The notes beneath the pieces are model-generated. The model was not told the origin of the DNA. It saw only the letters and a list, made by a program, of their open reading frames with translations, and made no database searches. A stretch of 64,000 nucleotides of DNA. Origin: Tardiphaga robiniae (GTDB lineage: Bacteria > Pseudomonadota > Alphaproteobacteria > Rhizobiales > Xanthobacteraceae). Position numbers and translations under genes: made by a program. Position 1 is the stretch's first letter, and every line of letters begins with the position of its first letter. The stretch covers positions 124,001 through 188,000 of the forward strand of contig NZ_JABMCJ010000093.1 in the NCBI RefSeq assembly GCF_013359755.1. The letters run 5' to 3'. This document shows, one piece after another, positions 8,959 to 18,019 of the stretch.

Positions 8959-10308
8959 ATGGGCAGCACGGTTTTCGATTCGGTCCTGTTTCGGGACATG
9001 TTCGGCACCGCGGAAATGCGGGCGATCTTCGCCGACGAAGCCCTGGTCGGCCGCTACATCGAGGCCGAAGTTGCGCTGGCCCGCGCCCAGGCCCGTCTCG
9101 GCGTTGTCCCCAAGGAAGCCGCGCAGGCCATCGAGGCCGCCGCTAAATCGATCCGGATCGATTTCGACAAGCTCCGAGCTGAGACCGAAATCGTCGGCTA
9201 CCCGATCTTGCCGCTGGTCCATCAGCTCTCCGAAGCCGCAGGAGAGGCGGGCCGCTACGTCCACTGGGGTGCGACCACTCAGGACATCATGGACACCGCC
9301 AACGTCCTGCAGATCCGCGCGGCGCTACAGATCGTTGCACGCGATCTGCGTGAGGTCCGCGACATCTTGGTCGCGATGGCGCGCAAATATCGCGACACGC
9401 CGATGGCGGGGCGCACCCATCTGCAGCAGGCGCTGCCGGTCACCTTCGGCTACAAGGCCGCCGTCTGGCTGTCTTCCGTCGATCGCCACATCGAACGCGT
9501 CGATCAGGCATTGCCGCGCATCCTGCTCGGCGAGTTCTCCGGCGCCGCGGGGACGCTCGCATCGGTGGGCGAGGGCGGCTTGGAGATGCAGAAGCTGTTC
9601 TGCGAGGAGCTCGGCCTGCATCAGCCCTCGATCACCTGGCATGTTGCCCGCGACGGCATCGCCGAAGCGGTCACGCTGCTCGGCCTGATCACCGGTACGC
9701 TCGGCAAGATCGCCACCGACGTGATGCTGTTGTCATCGTCCGAATTCGGCGAAGTGTCTGAGCCTTTCGTGCCCGGTCGCGGGGCGTCATCGACGATGCC
9801 GCAAAAGCGTAACGCGATTTCAAGCGAACTGATGCTCGCCGCTGCCAAGGCGGTGCGCCAGCACGTCGCGACAATGCTCGATGGCATGATCCATGACTTG
9901 GAACGTGCAACGGGGCCGTGGCACCTCGAATGGGTGTCGTTGCCGGAGAGCTTCCTGCTCACCGCCTCGTCGCTGGCAAATGCCAAATTCATGCTGGCCG
10001 GGCTCGTGGTTCACGAAAAGCGGATGCTGGAGAATCTGGATCTGACACGTGGTCTCATCGTCGCCGAAGCGGTGATGATGGCAGCGGCGCCGAAACTCGG
10101 CCGCCAGCATGCGCATGACGTCGTCTACGACGCCTGCCGCAAGGCGATCGAAGGCGGCGGACAGCTTGCGGATATCCTCGCCGAGGTCCCGGAAATCACC
10201 GAAGCGCTTGGCGGCAAGGACGCCATCCGTCGTCACTGCGACCCGGCCAACTATCTCGGCCTCTGCGGTCCGATGGTCGATCGCGTGCTGAGCATGAGTG
10301 GACACTGA
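8959..10308 (+). CDS. Fumarase/aspartase-superfamily lyase (adenylosuccinate lyase-like / CMLE / EDDS lyase-like)
   Basis: 449 residues. Superfamily signature SSTMPQKRNAISSE (the SS-x-MPxKxNxxxxE loop with catalytic Ser) is at about residue 275, with GRTHLQQALPVTFGYK and HWGATTQDIMDT before it. Such enzymes split a C-N or C-O bond in a succinyl compound and release fumarate, or act as carboxymuconate cycloisomerases. It is not the housekeeping purB: it sits under a GntR operator with a binding protein and a fumarase. ATG 8959 has the AGAGGAAG site. The operon suggests breakdown of an imported N-substituted succinate to fumarate (inference). Confidence 0.85.
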   Translation: MGSTVFDSVLFRDMFGTAEMRAIFADEALVGRYIEAEVALARAQARLGVVPKEAAQAIEAAAKSIRIDFDKLRAETEIVGYPILPLVHQLSEAAGEAGRYVHWGATTQDIMDTANVLQIRAALQIVARDLREVRDILVAMARKYRDTPMAGRTHLQQALPVTFGYKAAVWLSSVDRHIERVDQALPRILLGEFSGAAGTLASVGEGGLEMQKLFCEELGLHQPSITWHVARDGIAEAVTLLGLITGTLGKIATDVMLLSSSEFGEVSEPFVPGRGASSTMPQKRNAISSELMLAAAKAVRQHVATMLDGMIHDLERATGPWHLEWVSLPESFLLTASSLANAKFMLAGLVVHEKRMLENLDLTRGLIVAEAVMMAAAPKLGRQHAHDVVYDACRKAIEGGGQLADILAEVPEITEALGGKDAIRRHCDPANYLGLCGPMVDRVLSMSGH

Positions 10309-10338
10309 AACAACACACACAACAGGGGAGGAATTTCG

Positions 10339-11319
10339 ATGACGAAGAACATTTTGACGACCGCATTCGTGCTCGCCGGTGCACTGCTGTCTGGCCCAAG
10401 TCTGGCGCAGGATTATCCGACCCGCACGATCACCATGAACATGCCGTATTCGGCAGGTGGCCCCGGTGACACCATCGCGCGGCTGTTGGCGCAGGGCATG
10501 AGTGGCCCGCTGAAACAGCAGGTCATTGTCGAGAACACGACGGGCGCCGGCGGCTCCATCGGCAGCGCCAAGGTCGCCGCTTCGCCACCAGACGGCTACA
10601 ATCTGCTGCTGATCCATATCAGCCACGCGACCAATCCGGCGCTGTATCCAAAACTCAAATACGATCCGATAAAGGACTACGAGCCGATCGGTCTCGCTGT
10701 CGATCTGCCGTCGGTGTTCGTGGCACGCAAGGATCTCCCGGCCGCCAATCTCGCCGAGCTGATCGCCTGGATGAAGACCAACAAGGAGAAAGTGAACTAC
10801 GCGCATGCCGGCATCGGATCGGCGTCGCATCTGTGCGGCCTGCTTCTCAATACAGCGACCGGTACGCAGCCGACCCAGATCGCCTATCGCGGCGCTGGTC
10901 CGGCGATGAACGACATGATGAGCGGGCAGGTCGATGTCATGTGCGACCAGATCGTCAACGTGGTCGGCAATGTCGATGGCGGCACGATCAAGGGCTACGC
11001 CGTCACCAGCACCGAGAAGGCGCCGGCGCTGCCAAAACTGCCCACGACAGCCGAAGCCGGTCTGCCGGGTTTCACCTACACGGTCTGGTACGGCCTGTTC
11101 GCGCCGAAGGGCACACCCAAGCCGATCATCGACAAACTCGTTGCCGCACTGAACGTGGCGCTGAAGGACGAGACCGTGAAGAGCCGGCTTGCCGGGCTCG
11201 GCGTGCAGCCAGTGGCGCCGGAACGGGCGACGCCCGATGCGCTGGCCGCGCATCTGAAATCCGAGATCGACAAGTGGACGCCGATCATCAAGGCAGCGGG
11301 CGTTGTCGGCGCGCAGTGA
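10339..11319 (+). CDS. Tripartite tricarboxylate transporter (Bug/TctC family) substrate-binding protein
   Basis: 326 residues. Signal peptide at 1-23 ending LAQD; the mature protein begins YPTRTITMNMPYSAGGPGDTIARLLAQ, the Bug signature, then VIVENTTGAGGSIGSAKVAASPPDGY and ANLAELIAWMKTN. Bug proteins bind carboxylates such as citrate, glutamate, aspartate or aromatic acids in the periplasm and hand them to TctAB. No TctA/TctB gene is in the window, so the permease must be elsewhere. AGGGGAGG precedes the start. The position between lyase and fumarase points to a di- or tricarboxylate ligand. Confidence 0.92.
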   Translation: MTKNILTTAFVLAGALLSGPSLAQDYPTRTITMNMPYSAGGPGDTIARLLAQGMSGPLKQQVIVENTTGAGGSIGSAKVAASPPDGYNLLLIHISHATNPALYPKLKYDPIKDYEPIGLAVDLPSVFVARKDLPAANLAELIAWMKTNKEKVNYAHAGIGSASHLCGLLLNTATGTQPTQIAYRGAGPAMNDMMSGQVDVMCDQIVNVVGNVDGGTIKGYAVTSTEKAPALPKLPTTAEAGLPGFTYTVWYGLFAPKGTPKPIIDKLVAALNVALKDETVKSRLAGLGVQPVAPERATPDALAAHLKSEIDKWTPIIKAAGVVGAQ

Positions 11320-11328
11320 GCGAGACTC

Positions 11329-12717
11329 GTGAGTGACGTTCGCACGGAACATGACGCCTTCGGTGCCATCGCGGTGCCGAAGGATCGCTATTGGGGCGCG
11401 CAGACCCAACGCGCGCTTGAGGTCTTCCAGGTTAGCGATGAGCGTTTCCCGGTCGCGCTGATCCGTGCATTCGCCCTGCAGAAGATCGCGGCCGTTCGCG
11501 CCAATCTGCAACTCGGGACGATCGCGCCGGAGATCGCAGCGCCGATCGAAGCAGCGGCACTCGAACTTCAGCGAGGCCGTTTCGACGATCATTTCCCGTT
11601 GCCGATCTGGCAGACTGGCTCCGGCACCCAGACCAACATGAACGCCAATGAGGTGATCGCAAACCGCGCCAATGAATTGCTGGGCCAGCCGCTTGGGACC
11701 AAATCACCCGTTCATCCCAACGATCACGTCAATTGCTCACAGTCATCGAACGACAGCTTTCCGACCGTGATGCATGTGGCAACGGCGCTGGAGTTGCGCG
11801 GGCGCTTGCTCCCGGCCTTAAAGACGCTACGCGATGATCTTCGCGCCAAGGCGGACGCGTTCTTCGACGTCGTGAAGATCGGACGCACGCATCTGATGGA
11901 TGCCGTGCCGATGACCATGGGGCAGGCATTCGATGCCTTCGCCCGCCAGATCGGCCATGCGATCGACCGCATCGAAGCCGTCTTCCCGCGCCTGCTGATG
12001 CTGCCCCAGGGCGGCACGGCCGTCGGCTCGGGGCTCAATGCGCCAGAGGGATTCGACAGCGCCTTTTGCGAGCACCTGAACGCACTGACCGGCGTTACGT
12101 TCGTCCCGAACCCGAGCAAGTTCGAAGGCATGGGCGCGCATGACGCGCTTGTCGAAGTGTCCGGCGCGCTCAATGGCCTTGCCGTCACGCTGCTGAAGAT
12201 CGCGAACGACGTGCGCTTCCTCGGTTCGGGTCCGCGCTGCGGGTTCGGTGAGCTTGTCATCCCGCATGACGGGCTGACGTCGTCGATCATGCCAGGCAAA
12301 CGCAATCCCACCATCGCTGAGATGCTTGCGCAGGTGTGTTTTCAGGTGACGGGTAACAACGCCGTCGTCACCGCAGCCAGCGCATCCGGCAATTTCGAGC
12401 TCAACGTTGCCAAGCCGGTGATCATCTACAATGTTCTGCAGTCGATCCGCATCCTCGCCGATGGCATCGATGTCTTTACGTCCCGATTGATCCGCGATCT
12501 CGACGTCGATCGGCGACAGCTCGCCGCGAATGTCGCCAACGCGCCGCTGCTCGCGACAGCGCTCAATCCGGTGATCGGCTACGACAAGGTCGCGCTCATC
12601 ACAGCCAAGGCGCTGGACGAGTCCATTACACCGCGCGAAGCAGCGATCGCGCTAGGACTGCTCTCGGGTGAAGACTACGATCGTTACGTCGATCCGCAGC
12701 GGATGGCGGGCATTTGA
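11329..12717 (+). CDS. fumC: Class II fumarate hydratase
   Basis: 462 residues from GTG 11329, nine bases after the preceding stop. It has GSGTQTNMNANEVIANRA, the B-site-like HPNDHVNCSQSSNDSFPT, KIGRTHLMDAVPMTMGQ, and the active-site loop TSSIMPGKRNPTIAE. These identify class II (iron-independent) fumarases, which interconvert fumarate and malate. Because it follows a fumarate-releasing type lyase and a carboxylate-binding protein, it may serve this catabolic operon rather than, or in addition to, the TCA cycle. Related aspartases differ in the loop sequence, so fumarase is preferred. Confidence 0.92.
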   Translation: MSDVRTEHDAFGAIAVPKDRYWGAQTQRALEVFQVSDERFPVALIRAFALQKIAAVRANLQLGTIAPEIAAPIEAAALELQRGRFDDHFPLPIWQTGSGTQTNMNANEVIANRANELLGQPLGTKSPVHPNDHVNCSQSSNDSFPTVMHVATALELRGRLLPALKTLRDDLRAKADAFFDVVKIGRTHLMDAVPMTMGQAFDAFARQIGHAIDRIEAVFPRLLMLPQGGTAVGSGLNAPEGFDSAFCEHLNALTGVTFVPNPSKFEGMGAHDALVEVSGALNGLAVTLLKIANDVRFLGSGPRCGFGELVIPHDGLTSSIMPGKRNPTIAEMLAQVCFQVTGNNAVVTAASASGNFELNVAKPVIIYNVLQSIRILADGIDVFTSRLIRDLDVDRRQLAANVANAPLLATALNPVIGYDKVALITAKALDESITPREAAIALGLLSGEDYDRYVDPQRMAGI

Positions 12718-12726
12718 CGGAACGGC

Positions 12727-13956
12727 TCAGCCGCCTTGCCGCAACCGCGCGAGCACCTTCAGCCCGCCATAGCCATCCGCCGGCAGCAGACCCATCTTCG
12801 TTTGATAGTCCTTCACCGCTTTCATCGTGTCGTTGCCGACGCGGCCATCGGTGCCGCCGGTGTCGAAGCCGGCGCGGGTGAGGCGAGTTTGTACTTCCTG
12901 CACTTCGGCGAGTGTGAGCGCGCGTTCCGAGCCGGGGAACGGCTGGATGAAAGGCGGCGCGCCGAGAATGCGATCGCCGAGATGGCAGATCGCCAGCGCA
13001 TAGTTCATCGACGGATTGTAGCTGCGCACGGCGTAGAAGCCCTGACCGAGCAGGAAGGCCGGACCGCCTTGCACGGGTACCCAGAGTTTGGCATTGGCAT
13101 TCGGCTGCGGGAAAGGCTGGCCGTCGGCACGCGTGACCCCTGCAGCGGACCATGCGGCAAAACTGCGATTGCTATCCGATGACGGCGCGCCGTTGGCGCG
13201 GACCTCGTAGCCCCAGTGCTCGCCGCGTGGATATTTGCCGCGATTGACGAGGAAGCGTGCGCTAGAGCCGAGTGCATCATCGGGCTTGCCGAACGGCGAG
13301 ACGCGGCCGTCGCGGTCATAGTCGATGCCGACATTGAGCCAGACCTCGGGCATCCACTGCGTATGACCCATCGCGCCGGCCCATGAGCCGCGCATTTCGT
13401 CCGGCGTGCCCCAGCCCTTGTCGACGATCTTCAATGCGTTGATGAGTTCGGTTTCCCAATAGGCGCGGCGGCGCGGTTCGTTCCACGCCAGTGCGGCCAG
13501 CGACGGAAATACCGGGCGCATATGGTTCTGCTGCACGATGGGATCGCCATAGGCGGACTCGACGCCCCACAGCGCCAGCAGCGTGCCGCGCTCGACGCCG
13601 AAGTCGCGCTCGATGCGGTCGAACACCGCTTCGTTCTTGCGCAGCGCGTCCTTGCCGGCGGCGATCCGCCAGTCGGAGGCGCGGCGGTTGATGTATTGCC
13701 AGAGCTGCTCGTGAAATTCCGGCTGCTTCTGCATCTTGGTGAAGACGGACATGTCCGGCTCGATGCGGCCCATTACGCGGGTATAGGTGGCGTCGGAGAC
13801 GCCTTTGGCAGTTGCCTTTGCACGAAAGCCGTCGCGCCACGCGTCGAAGCCCGCGGGGGCCGCAAGGGCGGTACCGGGCATGGCCAGCAGCGCGCCGGCG
13901 CCCAGGCCGGAGCGGAGCAGGCTGCGTCGGTCGATCAGGGAATCGCGCGTGGTCAT
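12727..13956 (-). CDS. Lytic murein transglycosylase (MltB type) with C-terminal peptidoglycan-binding domain
   Basis: 409 residues from ATG 13956. An RRSLLRSGLG stretch and hydrophobic segment form an export signal with twin-arginine character. The catalytic domain has the MltB pattern with WGVESAYGDP (catalytic Glu) and GAMGHTQWMPEVW, then FLVNRGKYPRGEHWGYEV. The last 60 residues (LTLAEVQEVQTRL...GRVGNDTMKAVKDYQ) are a PG-binding type 1 domain. It cleaves the MurNAc-GlcNAc bond to 1,6-anhydro ends in the periplasm. It converges with fumC, nine bases away. Confidence 0.93.
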   Translation of the reverse strand: MTTRDSLIDRRSLLRSGLGAGALLAMPGTALAAPAGFDAWRDGFRAKATAKGVSDATYTRVMGRIEPDMSVFTKMQKQPEFHEQLWQYINRRASDWRIAAGKDALRKNEAVFDRIERDFGVERGTLLALWGVESAYGDPIVQQNHMRPVFPSLAALAWNEPRRRAYWETELINALKIVDKGWGTPDEMRGSWAGAMGHTQWMPEVWLNVGIDYDRDGRVSPFGKPDDALGSSARFLVNRGKYPRGEHWGYEVRANGAPSSDSNRSFAAWSAAGVTRADGQPFPQPNANAKLWVPVQGGPAFLLGQGFYAVRSYNPSMNYALAICHLGDRILGAPPFIQPFPGSERALTLAEVQEVQTRLTRAGFDTGGTDGRVGNDTMKAVKDYQTKMGLLPADGYGGLKVLARLRQGG

Positions 13957-14040
13957 GCCCCATTGTAGCCGCATGACTTGCGCGGCGGCAGGGGCAATGC
14001 GTCGCGGCGCGTCAACGCAATCAACGGATTGATATCATGT

Positions 14041-14085
14041 ATAAAAAAGACCGCCGGAAGCCATTTTCGGGCGTCCGGCGGTCTT
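14041..14085 (-). terminator. Rho-independent terminator of efp
   Basis: Perfect 12-bp stem AAGACCGCCGGA / TCCGGCGGTCTT (14047-14058 with 14074-14085). On the reverse strand it is followed by TTTTTTAT, and it lies 40 bp past the efp stop. A strong factor-independent terminator. Confidence 0.88.
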
Positions 14086-14124
14086 GCGAAAAAGGTGCGG
14101 CAGTCTTGCGACAGCCGGGATCCT

Positions 14125-14691
14125 TTAGTCCTTGGCGCGTTCGATGTAGGAGCCGTCCTCGATCAACACCACGATGCGTGTGCCGGTACCAACATGCGGC
14201 GGCACGTTGGTGCGGACGCCGTTGGACAGCATGGCAGGTTTGTAGGACGACGACGCGGTCTGGCCCTTGGTCACCGGCTCGGTATCGACGACTTCGAGGG
14301 TCGCGCGCTGCGGCATCTGGATCGCCACCGGAACGAGGCCGTGCAGCGACAGCTTTACGGTCATGTTCTCCTGCAGATAGGGCTCGGCATCGCCGATGAC
14401 GTCCTTCTGCACCTGAACCTGGTCGTAATTGTCGTTGTTCATGAAATGGAAGCCGTCGGCATCCTTGTAGAGGTAATTGAAGTTCTGGTCTTCAATCGTC
14501 GCCTTTTCCACCTGGTCAGTGGTCTTGTAGCGCTCCGAGATCTTCACACCGTCGCTGATTCGGCGCATTTCGATCTGGCTGACCGGGGTTCCCTTGCCGG
14601 GGTGGATGTTCTCCGCGGACAGAACCACGTAGAGCTTGCCTTCCTGCTCGATGACGTTGCCCTTGCGAATAGAACTGGCGATGACTTTCAC
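14125..14691 (-). CDS. efp: Elongation factor P
   Basis: 188 residues, the standard length, with three OB-like domains. It begins [16 protein letters not shown] and carries the loop HPGKGTPVS, whose Lys is the residue lysylated by EpmA. The C-terminus has [22 protein letters not shown] rescues ribosomes stalled at polyproline stretches. The modification genes epmA and epmB start on the opposite strand 139 bp away, so the factor and its modification are encoded together. A strong terminator follows. Confidence 0.97.
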   Translation of the reverse strand: MKVIASSIRKGNVIEQEGKLYVVLSAENIHPGKGTPVSQIEMRRISDGVKISERYKTTDQVEKATIEDQNFNYLYKDADGFHFMNNDNYDQVQVQKDVIGDAEPYLQENMTVKLSLHGLVPVAIQMPQRATLEVVDTEPVTKGQTASSSYKPAMLSNGVRTNVPPHVGTGTRIVVLIEDGSYIERAKD

Positions 14692-14829
14692 AGATATGTT
14701 TCCTAGATTTCAGGCCCGGGACCGATCCGGACGTGTGTGTCCTGTGGCCAGCGAAGCGGTTTCGGGGGGCAACATACTGATTTCACGCGGCGATGCCAGC
14801 GTTTTGCAACCCAAAAGGGCCGTTTGCCG

Positions 14830-15882
14830 ATGACTGGAACCGACCGTCCGTCGCCCTGGTGGAGCCCGGCGCGACATCAGGACCGCCGGGGCTTCCTGCT
14901 GGCGCGGGGAGCGATCACGAAGGGTATCCGGACGCGGTTCGAGGCTCAGGGCTTCCTGGAGGTCGAGACTGGCGTCCTGCAGGTCTCACCGGGCAATGAG
15001 ACCCATCTGCATGCGCCAAAGACGACATTGATCGACCGCGATGGCGAGCGGTTCTCGCGGTATTTGCGAACATCGCCGGAATTCGCCTGCAAGAAGCTGC
15101 TGGCGGCGGGCGAGACCAGGATCTTCGAATTCGCGCGGGTGTTCCGCGACCGCGAGCGCGGCGACAAGCACCTGCCTGAATTCACGATGCTCGAATGGTA
15201 CCGTGCCGAGGAGAGCTACGAGACCGTGATCGCCGATTGCGTGGCGATCATCGCCAACGCGGCGCAGGCGACAGGCATCAAGCAGTTCACGTTTCGCGGT
15301 CAGGTTGCCGATCCGTTTGCCGAGCCGGAGATGTTGACCGTGGCAGCGGCGTTCACGCGCTTTGCGGATATAGATTTGCTTGCAAGCATCGATGGCGCCG
15401 AGGGGGATCGCGCTAAGCTGGCGGCTGCTGCGACTGGCAAGGTGCGGATCAGTGACGACGACACATGGTCGGATATTTTCAGCAAGATTCTCGTCGAGCA
15501 TGTCGAGCCGCATCTCGGGCAGGGACGGATGACCGTGCTGTTTGAATACCCGTCGCCGGAAGCGGCATTGGCGCGCACCAAAGAAGGTGACCGACGCGTG
15601 GCCGAACGCTTCGAGGTCTATGCCTGCGGTGTTGAACTGGCCAATGGCTTCGGCGAGCTGACCGATGCCGATGAGCAGCGCCGACGCTTCACGGAAGCGA
15701 TGGACGAAAAAGAGCGTCGCTATGGCGAGCGCTATCCGCTCGATGAGGAGTTTCTTGAAGCCGTGGCGGCAATGCCGGCAGCATCCGGCGTAGCACTCGG
15801 CTTCGACCGGCTGGTGATGCTGGCCTCGGGCGCGACGCGGATCGATCAGGTGGTGTGGACGCCGCCGGCAGGTGCGTCATGA
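14830..15882 (+). CDS. epmA: EF-P (beta-)lysylation enzyme EpmA (GenX/PoxA, class II LysRS paralogue)
   Basis: 350 residues from ATG 14830. It is a class II lysyl-tRNA-synthetase catalytic core without the N-terminal anticodon-binding domain: motif 2 is RIFEFARVFRDRE followed by LPEFTMLEWYRA, and motif 3 is GVALGFDRLVMLASG. EpmA activates (R)-beta-lysine and attaches it to the EF-P loop lysine. The length and the missing anticodon domain separate it from LysS. Its stop overlaps the epmB start by four bases (ATGA), so the two are translationally coupled. Confidence 0.95.
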   Translation: MTGTDRPSPWWSPARHQDRRGFLLARGAITKGIRTRFEAQGFLEVETGVLQVSPGNETHLHAPKTTLIDRDGERFSRYLRTSPEFACKKLLAAGETRIFEFARVFRDRERGDKHLPEFTMLEWYRAEESYETVIADCVAIIANAAQATGIKQFTFRGQVADPFAEPEMLTVAAAFTRFADIDLLASIDGAEGDRAKLAAAATGKVRISDDDTWSDIFSKILVEHVEPHLGQGRMTVLFEYPSPEAALARTKEGDRRVAERFEVYACGVELANGFGELTDADEQRRRFTEAMDEKERRYGERYPLDEEFLEAVAAMPAASGVALGFDRLVMLASGATRIDQVVWTPPAGAS

Positions 15883-16979
15883 ACCGTCATGTGAAAGTTG
15901 CGACGACCCTGCGGCAAGCCAGCGACCTCATCGAAAACGGCCTCGCGCCGGCGTCGACGCTGGCTGATTTGGAGAAAGTCGCCGCGCGTTATGCGGTCGC
16001 GGTGACGCCGGCCGTAGCCGCACTGATCGACAGCAGCGATCCCGACGATCCGATCGCGCGCCAGTACATACCGAGTGTGGATGAACTGAACGCGCAGCCC
16101 GAAGAGAACGCTGATCCGATCGGTGATCACGCCCACGCGCCCATCGACGGCATCGTGCATCGCTATCCCGACCGCGTGCTGTTCAAGCTGGTACATGTCT
16201 GCGCGGTGTATTGCCGGTTCTGTTTCCGCCGCGAGATGGTGGGGCCGGGCAAGGAGACCGCGCTGTCACCCGACGCCTATTCAGCCGCGCTGGATTACAT
16301 TCGCAGCCATGACGAGATCTGGGAGGTAATCCTCACCGGCGGCGATCCCCTCATGCTGTCGCCGCGGCGATTGAGCGAGATCATGGCGGATCTCGCTGAT
16401 ATCCCGCATGTAAAGATCATTCGATTGCATACGCGGGTCCCCGTGGCTGATCCCGGCCGCGTGAGTGCGGAAATGGTGGATGCATTGAAAGTCACGGGTG
16501 CCAGCACATGGGTGGCGCTGCATGCCAATCATCCGCGCGAGCTGACGGATGCTGCACGTGCGGCCTGCGCGCTGATGGTGGATGCCGGCATTCCCATGGT
16601 GAGCCAGTCGGTATTGCTGCGCGGCGTCAATGACGATGCGGCGACGCTGACGGCACTGATGCGCGGTTTCGTCGAGTGCCGCATCAAGCCCTATTATCTG
16701 CATCACGGCGACCTTGCGCCTGGCACCGCACATTTGCGCACCAGCATCGCGGAGGGACAGGCCTTAATGCGCGCCATTCGAGGCAATGTTTCCGGATTGT
16801 GCCAGCCGGATTATGTGCTCGATATTCCCGGCGGTTATGGCAAGGCGCCGATCGGTCCCGAATATTTGTCTGAGAATTCTTCAATCAGCCTCAAGCCTGA
16901 CGGTGAAGCTTCTGCGGAATCGGTCTATCGTGTTGTGGATTACTGCGGCGACGTTCATATCTATCCACCGAAGCCGTAG
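15879..16979 (+). CDS. epmB: EF-P beta-lysine pathway lysine 2,3-aminomutase EpmB
   Basis: 366 residues from ATG 15879, overlapping epmA. The radical-SAM cluster motif is CAVYCRFCFRRE (C-x3-C-x2-C), followed by EVILTGGDPLMLSPRRL. The C-terminal IPGGYGKAPIGPEY carries the PLP lysine region. The protein turns L-alpha-lysine into beta-lysine, the donor for EpmA. Clostridial-type KamA proteins are longer (about 415 residues), and the operon with epmA next to efp supports EpmB. No epmC-like hydroxylase is nearby. Confidence 0.93.
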   Translation: MNRHVKVATTLRQASDLIENGLAPASTLADLEKVAARYAVAVTPAVAALIDSSDPDDPIARQYIPSVDELNAQPEENADPIGDHAHAPIDGIVHRYPDRVLFKLVHVCAVYCRFCFRREMVGPGKETALSPDAYSAALDYIRSHDEIWEVILTGGDPLMLSPRRLSEIMADLADIPHVKIIRLHTRVPVADPGRVSAEMVDALKVTGASTWVALHANHPRELTDAARAACALMVDAGIPMVSQSVLLRGVNDDAATLTALMRGFVECRIKPYYLHHGDLAPGTAHLRTSIAEGQALMRAIRGNVSGLCQPDYVLDIPGGYGKAPIGPEYLSENSSISLKPDGEASAESVYRVVDYCGDVHIYPPKP

Positions 16980-17019
16980 CGATCGGCTTACACGCGCCAC
17001 CTGGTGTCGGAGACAAAAA

Positions 17020-17298
17020 ATGAAAACATTGTTCGTGATGACGGCAGGCCTGTTCGTGCTCGGCCATTCGCTGGCTCTGGCGCAGGATTCGTCCCGCAAC
17101 CTGCCACCCAAGGGCCTGCGCTCGCAGCCGACCACACAGACCAACAGCGGCGGTGCTCTGCCAGAGGCTCCCGTCGGCCATCGCCAGCCGCGCCCAGGCG
17201 ATTTGCCGCCGGAGACCGGCAAGAACGATCCGTCCCGCATCGACGCGCAGGATCGCGAGCTTGATCGCATGATCAAGAATATCTGCAAGGGCTGCTGA
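17020..17298 (+). CDS. Small secreted protein, function unknown
   Basis: 92 residues with a clear signal peptide (MKTLFVMTAGLFVLGHSLALAQ, cleavage about residue 22). The mature part is hydrophilic and rich in Pro, Gly and Gln (NLPPKGLRSQP..., GDLPPETG), with a C-terminal helix RELDRMIKNICKGC containing two cysteines. It is probably periplasmic. No family recognised. It lies 40 bp after epmB, so it could be co-transcribed, but no functional link is seen. Confidence 0.65.
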   Translation: MKTLFVMTAGLFVLGHSLALAQDSSRNLPPKGLRSQPTTQTNSGGALPEAPVGHRQPRPGDLPPETGKNDPSRIDAQDRELDRMIKNICKGC

Positions 17299-17321
17299 GC
17301 CCCTGCAGACAGTTGGCGGGG

Positions 17322-17897
17322 TCAGGCCTTCTTGCGGGCGGCCATCGCCAAGCCAATCAGCGAAGCGCCGCCGATCACCAGATTGATGCCGACCATCAAG
17401 CCGATGGCCCAGGCTGCCGTGCCGGGCAGGCCCGAGATGATGATGAAGGCGATCACGATATCCATCAGACCGGAGAAGGCCATCCAGCTCCAGCGCTCCG
17501 ACAATTCCTTGCGATGCTGAAGCGCGTACATGATGGTCGCTACGCCCTCGGCGAGGAAATAGACGCCAACCACGAATGTCAGTGTCAGCGTGCTTTCGGC
17601 CGGGCGCGTAAGCAGAATGATGCCTGCGCCGATACCAAGGATTGCTGAAATCAGCGACCAGATGAAGCCCGGCGTCTGACGCGCCCAGAAGGTCATCAGC
17701 AGCGCGGCGACGCCCGAGATGAAGAACATCCAGCCCAGCATGACGGTGACGGCGATGCTGGCCACCTGCGGCACGATCATCGCGGCGAAGCCGAGGATCA
17801 CCAGCACGATGCCCTCGATTAGAAATGCCTTCCAATGCACGCGCACGGCGTCGCTCATCTTCGATTGCAGCTCGGCGAGGTTGGGCGGCATGGTCAT
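17322..17897 (-). CDS. HdeD/DUF308-family membrane protein
   Basis: 191 residues with six hydrophobic segments arranged in pairs (for example FLIEGIVLVILGFAAMIVP and ASIAVTVMLGWMFFISGV). The repeated helix pairs and polar N-terminus match DUF308, which includes E. coli HdeD, an inner-membrane protein linked to acid resistance. The start at 17897 is chosen because the upstream in-frame region is not membrane-like. It lies next to the PrsW-like gene on the same strand, with about 120 bp between. Confidence 0.8.
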   Translation of the reverse strand: MTMPPNLAELQSKMSDAVRVHWKAFLIEGIVLVILGFAAMIVPQVASIAVTVMLGWMFFISGVAALLMTFWARQTPGFIWSLISAILGIGAGIILLTRPAESTLTLTFVVGVYFLAEGVATIMYALQHRKELSERWSWMAFSGLMDIVIAFIIISGLPGTAAWAIGLMVGINLVIGGASLIGLAMAARKKA

Positions 17898-18019
17898 GGC
17901 GGCATGTCCTGATCTGGCCGGCAGCATGCTGGCCCTACCTTGCATTTATCCGCTCACACGCGGAAGCGTGCAAGTTTGTTGATCGGGAATAGCTCGAATG
18001 TCGCGTGAGGTCTTGAACG

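Noticed and set aside
9820-11592. 590-codon reverse frame
   Set aside because: Shadow of the lyase, Bug and fumC genes.
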